The notes beneath the pieces were generated by a model. That model did not search any database and was not told the DNA's origin. It was given only the letters and a program-made list of their open reading frames with translations. From Nannochloris sp. 'desiccata' (lineage: Eukaryota > Chlorophyta > Trebouxiophyceae > Chlorellales > Chlorellaceae), in contig JAGTXX020000006.1 in the NCBI GenBank assembly GCA_019044685.2, forward strand, positions 2,003,501 through 2,067,500: DNA of 64,000 nt. Reading direction: 5' to 3'. Positions 25,028-33,996 of this stretch are shown here, piece by piece. Within the stretch, counting starts at the first letter, position 1, and each line of letters starts with the position of its first letter. The translations under genes were made by a program, and so were the position numbers.

Positions 25028-25121
25028 TCAATTACATTTTGATGCCAACTGATTAATCATCTCCAATAACGCCACAGCCGGTCCCACTTTCTCTTCCTTT
25101 GTCCTCCTATCATACGAGCTC
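24985..25121. repeat. 39-bp direct repeat flanking the recombinase stop codon
   Basis: Copies at 24985-25023 and 25083-25121 are 39 bp each, differ at one base and are 98 bp apart. The second copy lies in the recombinase coding region and encodes SSYDRRTKEEKVG, which includes the catalytic Tyr. The first copy lies downstream of the stop codon in the 3' flank and, in another frame, could encode the same peptide. Confidence 0.9.
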
Positions 25122-27031
25122 CTCTGCATATCTATTGAGTGACCCATATACAACGCCAAAGCCTCCAATTCTCTCTCAGTGGCATCTCCTTTTCTCAAAA
25201 ATGTCACAATTGAGTCTCTTACTAAATGCGGGGTCAACCGCTGTCCGGTGATTCTATACGCAGAGGTCATGAAAAATTTAGATAGTTGTTTATCTGAAAA
25301 TGGGTTCCCGTTTGCTTGAGTAAACAGAAACGTATGATCGGGAGATGCAAGCTCTTGTCGCCAGGTGTTCACATATGCTTCCAGCTCTGGGTACACTGTT
25401 GGATTCAAAACAAGAGGTGGGCGTTCTCCGTAGCTCTTTCCAGTTTTATAATCTTTTGGTCCGTGGCGGATAATCCAACGATCCCCTTCTTTAGATAGAG
25501 TTCTCCCGACTTCAAGCTCTCGTAAGGTACGTTGCCGGTCAGGAACGCACGCTAAGATAGCAAACATGAGATACCGCTGTAACGACCATGCAACTTGTTT
25601 TCTTGACCGCTCCAACTTGCCAGCACGAGGGTTTGGAAGAAGCAACGCACATTCCTTTCTCAATTCTTGGACAAGTTGAAGATACTCAGGCCAATCCAGC
25701 CATTTTGCAGCTTCATCTGAAACTCTAGGGGCAACTTTACTCGCTCTATTTGCTGTGTTAATCAATGTTCTCAACTCTTTGACCACAGGGAGATCGGAAT
25801 ACGGCTTATCCCCGCTGTTTAAAGTGACGTTAGAATCATCGTGGTAGAGAAACTTGGCTGCATATAGAATGGAACGGAGAGCCAACAGCTCTGTCCTTGC
25901 ATTGACGCCACGCTCAGTGACCATCCACTGACAATAATCAAAAGCCAAGCCCACAGCTTTTCTCTCTGAACTAGGGATAAGCGACGTTATAGAGAGTTGG
26001 TCTATGGGGACGCCACGGACAGTATGCATCCATCCAAGCATACCACGTAAATGATCTTGATATTTTAAAGCGGTGCAGTCGGCAATCGGGTCAGCTTGAG
26101 CGCCAAAGAATTTTTTCGTACCAAACGTGTGCAAGGCATCGAGCTCTTTTCTTAAAGAGTCAGTCATTTCTGAAAGCTTTAAAGCATATTTTGTGGCTCT
26201 CCCTCTGGTAACTACATTTGGCCATGCACCATACTCGTAACCAAACCGGTCTAAAGGTGGACATATGCGATTTTCTATTGATAAATCTTCCCAGCCCTGT
26301 TGTTCTCTAAAATCTTTTGTGTCTGAGGTGTCTGCAGATGCAGCGGTTGATTCTAAAGAAGGTGCTGCATCGTTTGAAAAACTGCTATGAGGAGATGACT
26401 CAATTGAAGCTTCACAATTTTGAAGTTTATCTCCAGAGGTGCCACTAGTATCCACAGTGTCAAGAGAGAGTTGCTCTTGGAAGAGAGCAGCTGCCGCAGC
26501 AGGGATTGCACTGCCGCCTTGAAAATTTGAAGAAAAAGAAGAAGAATTTATTGTTTCTATCTCTTTTCTTTCAGAAGCAAGGGCTTCGTCTATCCAACAT
26601 TTAAGTTTCAAAGGGACTCCTAAAGCAGCAGCTTGTGTTTCTGTTAGTGATGCAAGATCTGCTGCCGTGGACAACCAATTCTCTTTGAGCGTCTCTGCTA
26701 ACTGCATTTCCGGAGTGCCTGGAACGCGGCCAAGTGCAAGGCAAGCCGCCTCAATAGCATCTTCCACGCTGTCCGTCAAATGGAGAGAAACTGGAGAAGC
26801 CGCTGCTGCGGTGCGCAAGCTAGAGAAATGTCTCAAGCCAATAAGAGTCTGGCGGAGTGGGTGCGGAGCCGGCACCAGCAGCGGTCCTGGAATTGCCATT
26901 CCAATCGAAGCGACAAAAGGGGATTTCAGCACCTCGCCGAACGGTATGGAATTAATTGAAGATGCTATCAGGGTAACTAGTTTTTGGGAAAGAGTTGAGG
27001 TAGCCTTCTTGTTCAAAATTTGCAACATCAA
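25028..27031 (-). CDS. Tyrosine recombinase (phage-integrase/Xer-like fold) with organelle presequence
   Basis: Intronless, 667 residues. The N terminus is basic and hydroxylated with no acidic residues apart from one Glu before residue 80, and ends LIGLRHFSSLRTAAAA, a good mitochondrial or plastid presequence. Residues about 85-155 form a helical domain (LSTAADLASLTETQAAALGV) that resembles SAM/HhH-type DNA-binding helices. A Ser/Ala-rich linker follows (160-245). Residues about 275-470 look like the core-binding domain. The catalytic domain (about 475-660) retains all key positions: Arg in VPDRQRTLREL (R499/R501), Lys in HGPKDYKTGK, H602-x-x-R605 in TPHLVRD, H631 in YMGHS and nucleophile Y640, nine residues after H631 as in Xer proteins and phage integrases. 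No transposon ends, reverse transcriptase or terminal repeats flank it, so it looks like a host gene. Inference: organelle-DNA recombination or dimer resolution. Alternative: a remnant of a Crypton/DIRS-like or viral element. Confidence 0.82.
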   Translation of the reverse strand: MMLQILNKKATSTLSQKLVTLIASSINSIPFGEVLKSPFVASIGMAIPGPLLVPAPHPLRQTLIGLRHFSSLRTAAAASPVSLHLTDSVEDAIEAACLALGRVPGTPEMQLAETLKENWLSTAADLASLTETQAAALGVPLKLKCWIDEALASERKEIETINSSSFSSNFQGGSAIPAAAAALFQEQLSLDTVDTSGTSGDKLQNCEASIESSPHSSFSNDAAPSLESTAASADTSDTKDFREQQGWEDLSIENRICPPLDRFGYEYGAWPNVVTRGRATKYALKLSEMTDSLRKELDALHTFGTKKFFGAQADPIADCTALKYQDHLRGMLGWMHTVRGVPIDQLSITSLIPSSERKAVGLAFDYCQWMVTERGVNARTELLALRSILYAAKFLYHDDSNVTLNSGDKPYSDLPVVKELRTLINTANRASKVAPRVSDEAAKWLDWPEYLQLVQELRKECALLLPNPRAGKLERSRKQVAWSLQRYLMFAILACVPDRQRTLRELEVGRTLSKEGDRWIIRHGPKDYKTGKSYGERPPLVLNPTVYPELEAYVNTWRQELASPDHTFLFTQANGNPFSDKQLSKFFMTSAYRITGQRLTPHLVRDSIVTFLRKGDATERELEALALYMGHSIDMQRSSYDRRTKEEKVGPAVALLEMINQLASKCN

Positions 27032-27284
27032 TTTAGAAAAGAGTGCGATCAGTCGTTAAAGAAGGAGTCCAAGGCTAGAAGGCAACGATCTATGCGTACT
27101 AATGTATCGATAAGAGTGAGAATAGAATTGGATTACGTTGATTAACGAGTTTGGGGCCTTAAATTTTAAATTATGAAAATTCAAGTGCACTTCCAATTTG
27201 AAATTAAATTTCAAATTTACGCTGCGGCAGAGCTGCGCTCACCTCAATTAGTGCATTCTACGAATTTACAAACAATCTACTTTC

Positions 27285-28659
27285 TTAATTGTGTTCTTCA
27301 ATATTCAATGTAAAACTGACATAAGGGAACAGATCCTCCCCTGCCCCTCCAGCACCACCACCACCACCAGGCTCTGACGTGAAATGTTGCCCACCCACTG
27401 CACCAAAATTAGAAGCCAGCAATTTCCTTAATGCCGCCTGATTTTTAGTCGCAGGCCGCATTAGAACCGGCATAAACTGAGGGGGTAATCCATACCGTAA
27501 GATACTTTCTACAAATAATCGTATTGCCGTCACGTGAATCCAACTTGAAAAGGCCTCGCCATAAGACGCCAAACACCATTGGATTAACGCAGCTCTCTTG
27601 GCTTCCATTTCTTGACGTAAACGGGCCAATGTTGCCTCATTATCAGTCACACCTGCAGATGATCCGCCACCATTTGATGCCACTGTGGCTGTTGCAGTGG
27701 ATATTTCATCACCTTCAGCAGCAAGGAGCTCTAATGCCGCTGCCGCAACTTCCTTTGCCTGGAAAGATTTCGACCTTGCCGCTACTTTAAACTCATCTAC
27801 TATCCTACGGAACATAATGACCATAAATGCAACGTAATCTGCATCTTCTGCTACTTGTACTGCTGAGCGAGGCACAACAAATTCTGTTAAATGTTCGTAA
27901 TTAGAAACAAATTCTTCTCTCGAGGCTTTTGGGACGACAACAACCAAGGTGGTTATATTTTCAGTAGAAACGAGTTTGTCGCGAGGAACTATATCGGATA
28001 GATCGCGTACTGCTAAACTGCCACCATGTTTTCGGAGGAGGGCTTGTAAGGAGGTCCTTGCTTGCGTATATTCAGTAGAGCGGGCCTGCAAGGTTGATAA
28101 AAGATCAAGGCGGAGGGGGGAAAACAATATCAATTCAAAGAACTATTTTTCTATAATAAATTTAACAACCTAGATCCAGTATACAAATTTTAGGAGAACT
28201 GCATGTACATATATTCCATGGATCCAGAAATGATGGATCCTTTCTCACCTTTAAATCATCATCCAGTTTCTGAACTGTATCCATAATTGCTTGAACAGTA
28301 TCTTTTGGCGGGCGACGTGATGGGTACTTTGCTTCATTCCAGGTAAAGCGCTGCAGGTAGCTTTCCGGGGTGAGGCCCTCTACCCAGACATCTGATCGCT
28401 CATCTTCGGGTAATGAAGACTGCAAATCATAGAGCTGTCGCCTGATTTTATTTACTGTGCCCTCGACAGCGGCATTCACTTTGGTGAGATCGTCGCTCAG
28501 AGCGAGTAAGGAGTCCAGGGTGCCAACCCGCAAATTCTCAGGGATTTTGAACTTGAAATTAAGACTGTAATCGTAGGTATACGTTGATAGCTCTTGTAAT
28601 TTGTTCCAAATTCGATCTGGGGAGTCATCCCCCAGAGGGAGGGAAACGAGCCAATACAT
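27285..28659 (-). CDS. VMA5/VHA-C: V-type H+-ATPase subunit C
   Basis: Two exons (minus strand), 28659-28249 and 28085-27285, phase 0, giving 403 residues, close to the normal subunit length. The start MYWLVSLPLG is the typical beginning of subunit C. Other matches are LRVGTLDSLLALSDDL, TENITTLVVVVPKASREEF, EFVVPRSAVQVAEDADY, and the C-terminal SWIHVTAIRLFVESILRYGLPP. Subunit C (DET3 in Arabidopsis) links the V1 peripheral stalk to Vo and controls reversible assembly of the vacuolar and endomembrane proton pump. An Ala/Gly-rich insertion (around AAEGDEISTATATVASNGGG) and a poly-Gly stretch near the C terminus are lineage-specific additions. Confidence 0.95.
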
Positions 28660-28980
28660 TGCAGGGGGTTATATAGGTCAACTTGCTTGAGACCTACAAA
28701 TTTGGAAAACTTAATTTTGAATTTAGGTGGTCTTGACAAGTTGCCCTTGAAATGAAGACTCCTCACTGAGAATCTCAGAGAGCAGCATTTTCAAAGAAAG
28801 TTTCATGCTGCAGTGAAAGTGGATTTCTATTTTCATCAAAATCATTCCTGACAAGAATACTAGGATGGGAACTTCGTATCTGACACCAGTAATCTCAGTG
28901 AACTGACTGAAAGATACGCTTTTACATGTCTTCCGGAATAATAGAACTTTATTTAAAATTTCAAAAGACGAGCGTTTCAA
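28660..28980. other. Intergenic, V-ATPase C promoter region
   Basis: 321 bp between the CW-protein stop and the V-ATPase C start, both on the minus strand. Short open frames here lack splice or family support. Confidence 0.5.
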
Positions 28981-30274
28981 CTAGATGACAACCCCCTCTG
29001 GCTGCAACTGCTGCTCCTCTTCCACCATCCCACCATCCAACATGTTGACATCTTCTGATACTCCTGCTGCGGGTCCATCTGCAGCAGCTACCGCTGCTTC
29101 TAGCATCGCCTCCGCCACAACTCCCCCTCCTGCCCCAATACCACCACCGCCATATATACTTTTTAGATTATTAATATCTAGTGGTTGAGTAGGATCTGGC
29201 AACGGCGCTCCTGCTGCTGCACCAGCCTCCTCTAACCCTAATCTATCTCTTTCAAGTTTTGTCAATGCATCTTGGCAGTCAACTAATCCAGAACTTGCTG
29301 CTAAAACTGTGCCTAATCGAGCCAAAGCTCCCGCCTCGGCCATAATATGCTCAGCGGCATTGCCAGCGCTTTCAAAATATCTCACGCTACTGGCAAGATC
29401 TGCTGCAGCACAAGCAAGCTCTGCTGTATTTGGTGCAGCGTTTGCTAAAGCTTCCCATGCTTCATTAGGCAGAGCAGGAGGGATGGCAGGAACCACAGCG
29501 GTGGGCCCACCTCTTGGTGCCTCCCATTGTCCTTGATTTTCAACTAGTTTTTGTAAGTGTTTTGCTACTTGCCTTTTTGTAATACGTGAACCATGACGGC
29601 CTGCAGTTAAATCCGAGTCTCCTGCGTCTATGTCGTAGTCTTCAGCAAAGGAAACGTTACGCATTCTACGAGAGCTTCCTCCACCACCACCACCACCAAG
29701 TGCATAATGGTCAAAAGAATGAAGAACACCAGAAGCACGACCACCAACAAAACCACCTCCACCTCCAGGTAATGGCGGTCTTCCTCTACCACGAGCTCCA
29801 CGACCGCGTCCGCGGGCTCCACCTCGTCCTTTCCCACGACCTCGTACTGCAGCTGCGGCGGCAGCGGCAATACTTGCTTCTAGGTCTTCCATGATTGCTC
29901 GGTTTCTAGCAGCTTCCTCTGGATCATCCATACCGGCAATGACAACTTCGTTATTCTCATCGTAATCCTGCAAGCATACAATAGATATGGGATGCAATTT
30001 AGTTGGGTGATGGGAGGGGAGGAAGATGAAAAATAGAGCGGTGAAGAACCACCAGGCATGACAAGATTTGAACTCTATAGCGCATTTCACTTACTACTTC
30101 GCTCGCACTACACGTATTTCTCGTTGCATCAGGGTTAAGGTAGCAGTACCATGGCTCATCTTCATTGATTTCAGGTGCGCCTGGAGGAAGCTTTCGCCAT
30201 TTCTGACAATTTGGATTCTCACATTGTGCCCAGGCCTCCTTCTGGATGACAGGGAGAGCAATAAATCCTGCCAT
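28981..30274 (-). CDS. CW-type zinc-finger protein with RGG-like region
   Basis: Two exons (minus strand), 30274-30095 and 29967-28981 (donor GTAAGT), phase 0, giving 388 residues. The first exon encodes a complete CW domain: zinc ligands C18, C23, C44 and C55, and aromatic residues W15, W26 and W42, in the motif WAQCENPNCQKWRKLPPG...PWYC. CW domains commonly read methylated H3K4, so a chromatin role is likely. The second exon contains a Gly/Arg-rich tract (about ten RG dipeptides, RGGARGRGRGARGRG), which in other proteins binds nucleic acid or is arginine-methylated, then Ala-rich helices and an acidic end. I do not recognise the full architecture. An in-frame upstream extension exists, but Met at 30274 gives the compact CW domain. 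Confidence 0.82.
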
Positions 30275-30648
30275 CGATCCTATGTAAACTATGATAATGA
30301 AGATATGAGCAGCTGAAAGTTCGATACAAGAATAAAATAATCCTTTAAAAATGAATTTGAAACTTGTGCAAAGTGCCCTATATCTGTTTAGCACTGTCCT
30401 AACTAACGTTTTAATTTACTAACAATTATTTAAGCGCGATAGATCGTGAACATGGCCAGCTTATATTTGAATTCTTGTTGGCAGTGCTTTTTTAAAGTGT
30501 CTTTTTATCAAAGGGAAGGTAATGCTGTCTTTCTCACGTCGAAGCGCCTAGTAAAAGCTGCATTTCCATTAAAACTTACTTAGCACAGGTATTTAAACCA
30601 CACGAATTATCCTACGCCATAGCTTAATTCCCCCGATCACTTTCTGGC
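30275..30648. promoter_or_regulatory. Shared 5' region of divergent CW and PITH genes
   Basis: 374 bp between two divergent start codons. AT-rich; no element identified beyond position. Confidence 0.4.
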
Positions 30649-31359
30649 ATGCCTCCGAACTTCCATGGATGCTGTGCACACGATCACGACTGCGAAGAAC
30701 AAGATTGCAGTGGATCTTGGTCATTAAACAAATATGTGGATATACAGAGAGTAGGTGTAATTGGACTTTTATTTTTAAGAATCTTTTCATGATCTCACAC
30801 CCCACCATGCCTTTTCCCGTCTTGATCAAAACAGGTGCGTTGTTTAAACGAAGCTGAAGACGGCTCGTGCCGCCATATCTTTAAGCCTTGGGATCAACGT
30901 CTCAGCACCGATGGTCCAAGCCTACTTAGCGACGACGACGACCCCGAACTCTTGCTCCACGTCCCTTTTACCGGCTCGGTAAAACTTCAAGCGTTGACAG
31001 TTATAGGAGGCCCTAATGGATCCTCTCCTGCAAAACTCAAAGTCTTTATTAATAGAGATGACTTGGATTTCTCTACAGTAACAGAGCTAGCACCAGTACA
31101 AGAATGGGATTTATTAGAGAACTTCAACGGCCAGATGGAATACCCAACACAAGTAGCTAAATTTAACGGCGTGCATAGCATAGATTTGTATTTCCCTGCT
31201 AACTTTGGAGCTGCTGCGACTGAGATTACATTTATTGCGTTCAAGGGCGAGTTTTCTGAAAGGAAACGGCAAGCAGTTGAGGCTGTGTACGAGGCCAGAC
31301 CGGTGCCATCTGATCATAAAGTGCCCGGAGGGGACCAGATGGGCCAAATGGGCATGTAA
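30649..31359 (+). CDS. PITH domain-containing protein (PITHD1-like)
   Basis: Two exons, 30649-30750 and 30835-31359, joined in phase 0, give 208 residues. Exon 1 encodes a His/Cys-rich start (HGCCAHDHDCEEQDC) and SLNKYVDIQR. Exon 2 continues VRCLNEAEDGS, then FKPWDQRLS, LLHVPFTGSVKLQALTVIGG, FNGVHSIDLYFPANFGA and FIAFKGEF, which are the hallmarks of the proteasome-interacting thioredoxin (PITH) domain. The length and order match PITHD1 of animals and plants. Members lacking the thioredoxin domain, as here, are linked to the 26S proteasome in animals. The role in algae is unknown. Confidence 0.93.
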
Positions 31360-31615
31360 ACAATATGAAATTAACAGAGTAAATGTGTAAAGATTGTGTA
31401 TTGTAAATACTGTGTGCATTTACAGCTTTTGAGTGGGAAGAGAGATGGCATTGATCTGCAAGCGTCACAATATTGGGTATTACATTTGGCCTACTAGGGC
31501 AAGCTAAAAAATATCAAATTGGCCAATCGTCAACATTATATATAATTTAGGAACCAAGCCCAGTAGCTAAGTTTATCTCCAGGCGCACAATTTGGCCAGA
31601 GAATTTGTGTGATCA

Positions 31616-32674
31616 ATGGCATCTAAAAAAGATCTCGAGATTAAAAGTTTAGTACTCTACCCTATCAAAGGATGTGGTGGTATAAATCTTCCAGGTGTAT
31701 TACTCACTCCATTAGGAGTAGCTAGTCCCTCAGGGATCATTCGTGATAGGACATTCATGGTGGTAAAGGGTGAAGGCAAACCCACCTTCATTACCCAACG
31801 TCAGAAACCAGCTCTTGCACTGGTACGTACACGCATCGAACCTAAAGAAGCTCTTTTACAGGGATCTACAATTTCAGCAGAGGATATTATGCTTATAGTG
31901 TCTGCTCCAGGTATGCAAGATGATTTGCGCATCCCGATCGTTCTCAATTCTTCTTCTAGCAAGCCTTCTATAGAGGTCAACGTCTGGGGCTGGAATGGAG
32001 CCGCTATTGAGGAGGGTTCTGAAGCAGCTGCATGGTTTTCTAAATACCTTGGCGTTCCCTCAAAATTAGTGCGCTATGCTGGCAGCGCCGGTGCCAAACC
32101 AGCCAACGACAGCGCCTTTGAAAGACAAGTCGACTTGTCTTGGACCTCAGAAGCACACCCAGTTGCATTTGCTGACGGGTTCCCTTATTTAGTAGCAAAC
32201 GAAGCGTCGTTGGAAGATCTCAATTGTCGTTTAAAGGCAGAAAATGAGCAGCAAGAAGAAATATCAATGAACAGATTCAGGCCAAATATAATTGTCGGTG
32301 GAGTCGCCGCCATTGCCTGGGAAGAGGATCAGTGGGAAAACGTCAAATTTAATAGCAGTGCTCCTAGTAATAGCACTAGTGCTTTTGCTGTATTACGTAA
32401 TGTAAAGCCTTGTAGTAGGTGCAAAGTACCTACTATCAATCAAGAGACAGCTGTTGTGGGCGACGAGCCTGCTAAAATCATGTACAATTTCCGCTCTGGA
32501 TCTGTTTTGGGGTGGACGCAGCCGTCGAGTTTCAAGGCGTCGGTGTTCTTTGGAAGTAATATGTGCTGTGTGAGTGGGGAAGGGACGGTGGTAAAGGTGG
32601 GGGAATCTACACTGGAAGTAATGACGTTGTTGGCAGAACCGTTGAGTGGGTTGGCGGATTATGCGGCCCAGTAA
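31616..32674 (+). CDS. MOSC-domain molybdenum protein (mARC-like)
   Basis: Single exon, 352 residues. The MOSC N-terminal beta-barrel begins LEIKSLVLYPIKGCGGI, with RDRTFMVV and FITQRQ, and the C-terminal MOSC domain contains MNRFRPNIIV, then VKPCSRCKVPTIN with C266, the cysteine expected to coordinate the molybdenum cofactor. This pattern is that of the mitochondrial amidoxime-reducing component, which reduces N-hydroxylated compounds using cytochrome b5 and its reductase. In Chlamydomonas the orthologue works with nitrate reductase in nitric-oxide formation. No N-terminal membrane anchor is visible here, unlike animal mARC, so the protein is probably soluble. 256 bp follow the PITH gene. 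Confidence 0.92.
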   Translation: MASKKDLEIKSLVLYPIKGCGGINLPGVLLTPLGVASPSGIIRDRTFMVVKGEGKPTFITQRQKPALALVRTRIEPKEALLQGSTISAEDIMLIVSAPGMQDDLRIPIVLNSSSSKPSIEVNVWGWNGAAIEEGSEAAAWFSKYLGVPSKLVRYAGSAGAKPANDSAFERQVDLSWTSEAHPVAFADGFPYLVANEASLEDLNCRLKAENEQQEEISMNRFRPNIIVGGVAAIAWEEDQWENVKFNSSAPSNSTSAFAVLRNVKPCSRCKVPTINQETAVVGDEPAKIMYNFRSGSVLGWTQPSSFKASVFFGSNMCCVSGEGTVVKVGESTLEVMTLLAEPLSGLADYAAQ

Positions 32675-32839
32675 AAGAGGGAAATCTCATTTTTTTTAAT
32701 ACTAATTCTTCTCTTATAGTTTCAGCTTACTTTACAATTAATAGTACGTCATATCGATGTTTCAATACTGTTGTAAATACCAAATTTTTCATTCATTCTC
32801 TAATTAAACTCTATTGTCTATCCTTTTTAAATTCAAAAA

Positions 32840-33736
32840 TTACCGACACTGCGGTGGATTGGGACACGGAATCTGTCGAGGTGAATCATCTCGTTCTAAC
32901 GTACTAACCTCCAGCTGTCGTACTCTACCCGGTAAAAGTTCAAAATTTTTATGCCCACGAAGGTCTATACCCAGCACACCAGCTTGTAGAATTGATAAAT
33001 TATCAGAATCTGGACTGATGATCAAAACCGTCTCGCCAAAAAATTGGGTTTCTAGTAAGCTTAACAGCTCTCTACCTCTAACCAGCACCTCTGTAGCGCT
33101 TTCATTGGGCGTCCCAGTAGTACTTGCAGGTGGTTTCCAATCAGCAGAGGATGCATCGCCAGCTGCAACCTCCTCAGAGACTACAGACCATCGGCCTCCA
33201 TCAAAGCCGCCGAGCCCTCGCGCATCGATTTTTGAAAACTCTGGAACGATTCTATTTCTTCCTATTCCGTAGAGACTCGCTAATAATTCTGCAGTTTGAT
33301 ACGAGTTCTGGGTCATAGAAGGCCATAACCAGCATCCATTATCGCAGGCTTTAATTTCGTTAAGTGCTGCGAATGTTTCTCTAATCACTTGACGTCGGCC
33401 GTTTTCTGAGAGTGCATTGCTCATACTAGTTTTAGCCACAGGGTTTGTAAGAACTCTATTTTCTGATTCGGATTCAGATTCTCCTGCTCTAACGAGAATG
33501 TACCGGTTTTGTAGCGAGTCTGCAGGGAAACGAAGGAGGCTTGCTTGGGCAGGTGAGGGAGAATAAAGTTGCGTAAGAGAAGCGCCGCCGGTGGTGGCAA
33601 TGAGAGAAATGCCGAGGTGGAGATTTGCGCCGCGTCGAGAGTAAACCGTAGGTGTATTATAATTGGGAGATTGAGTAGATGGAGGTTCTCGCGAGCGCGC
33701 TTGAATACTAGTGGCAATTCTCATAGATTTCATCAA
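32840..33736 (-). CDS. Histidine-phosphatase-superfamily homologue, probably lumenal and catalytically inactive
   Basis: Single exon, 298 residues. The fold of the phosphoglycerate-mutase/histidine-phosphatase family is recognisable: YILVRAGESE near residue 80, LSENGRRQVIRETF, MTQNSYQTAELLA, and a late beta-strand VLIISPDSDNLSIL. The catalytic RHG is RAG (R83-A84-G85), and the second catalytic His position reads Pro242 (SPD instead of SHG). Phosphohistidine chemistry is therefore not expected. The N terminus has a transit-like region followed by R34-R35, a hydrophobic stretch (LHLGISLIATTGGASL) and an AQA cleavage site, suggesting Tat export to the thylakoid lumen. Plants have related, similarly degenerate plastid proteins. 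The function is unknown; binding or scaffolding is inference. Confidence 0.78.
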   Translation of the reverse strand: MMKSMRIATSIQARSREPPSTQSPNYNTPTVYSRRGANLHLGISLIATTGGASLTQLYSPSPAQASLLRFPADSLQNRYILVRAGESESESENRVLTNPVAKTSMSNALSENGRRQVIRETFAALNEIKACDNGCWLWPSMTQNSYQTAELLASLYGIGRNRIVPEFSKIDARGLGGFDGGRWSVVSEEVAAGDASSADWKPPASTTGTPNESATEVLVRGRELLSLLETQFFGETVLIISPDSDNLSILQAGVLGIDLRGHKNFELLPGRVRQLEVSTLERDDSPRQIPCPNPPQCR

Positions 33737-33996
33737 CGATCGAGCACTAATAAAAGTTAACTATAAAAGGTCCTTGCGCCTATCTCTGCTACCTAAATTA
33801 TTCAAATATGGGATCGACATGAAATGAAGGGCTTGTAATAGCGTTTATGATGATTAAAATGTTTTTGTTGCGACAGTGCGCCAAAAATAAAATAAAAATT
33901 CTCCGGTATTTTAGCTCATCTCACCAACGGAATTGCACCATTATAATTGTTAATAAAATCTTGCTGGTGTATAGGCCGTAATAGAGTACCACAAAG
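33737..33996. promoter_or_regulatory. Short divergent promoter region
   Basis: 260 bp between the start codons of the phosphatase homologue (-) and the coiled-coil protein (+). Likely a compact bidirectional promoter, judged from position only. Confidence 0.35.

Noticed and set aside
28723..28980. 85-codon frame (-) downstream of the CW gene
   Set aside because: Lies after the stop codon, with no acceptor joining it to either neighbour; likely UTR.
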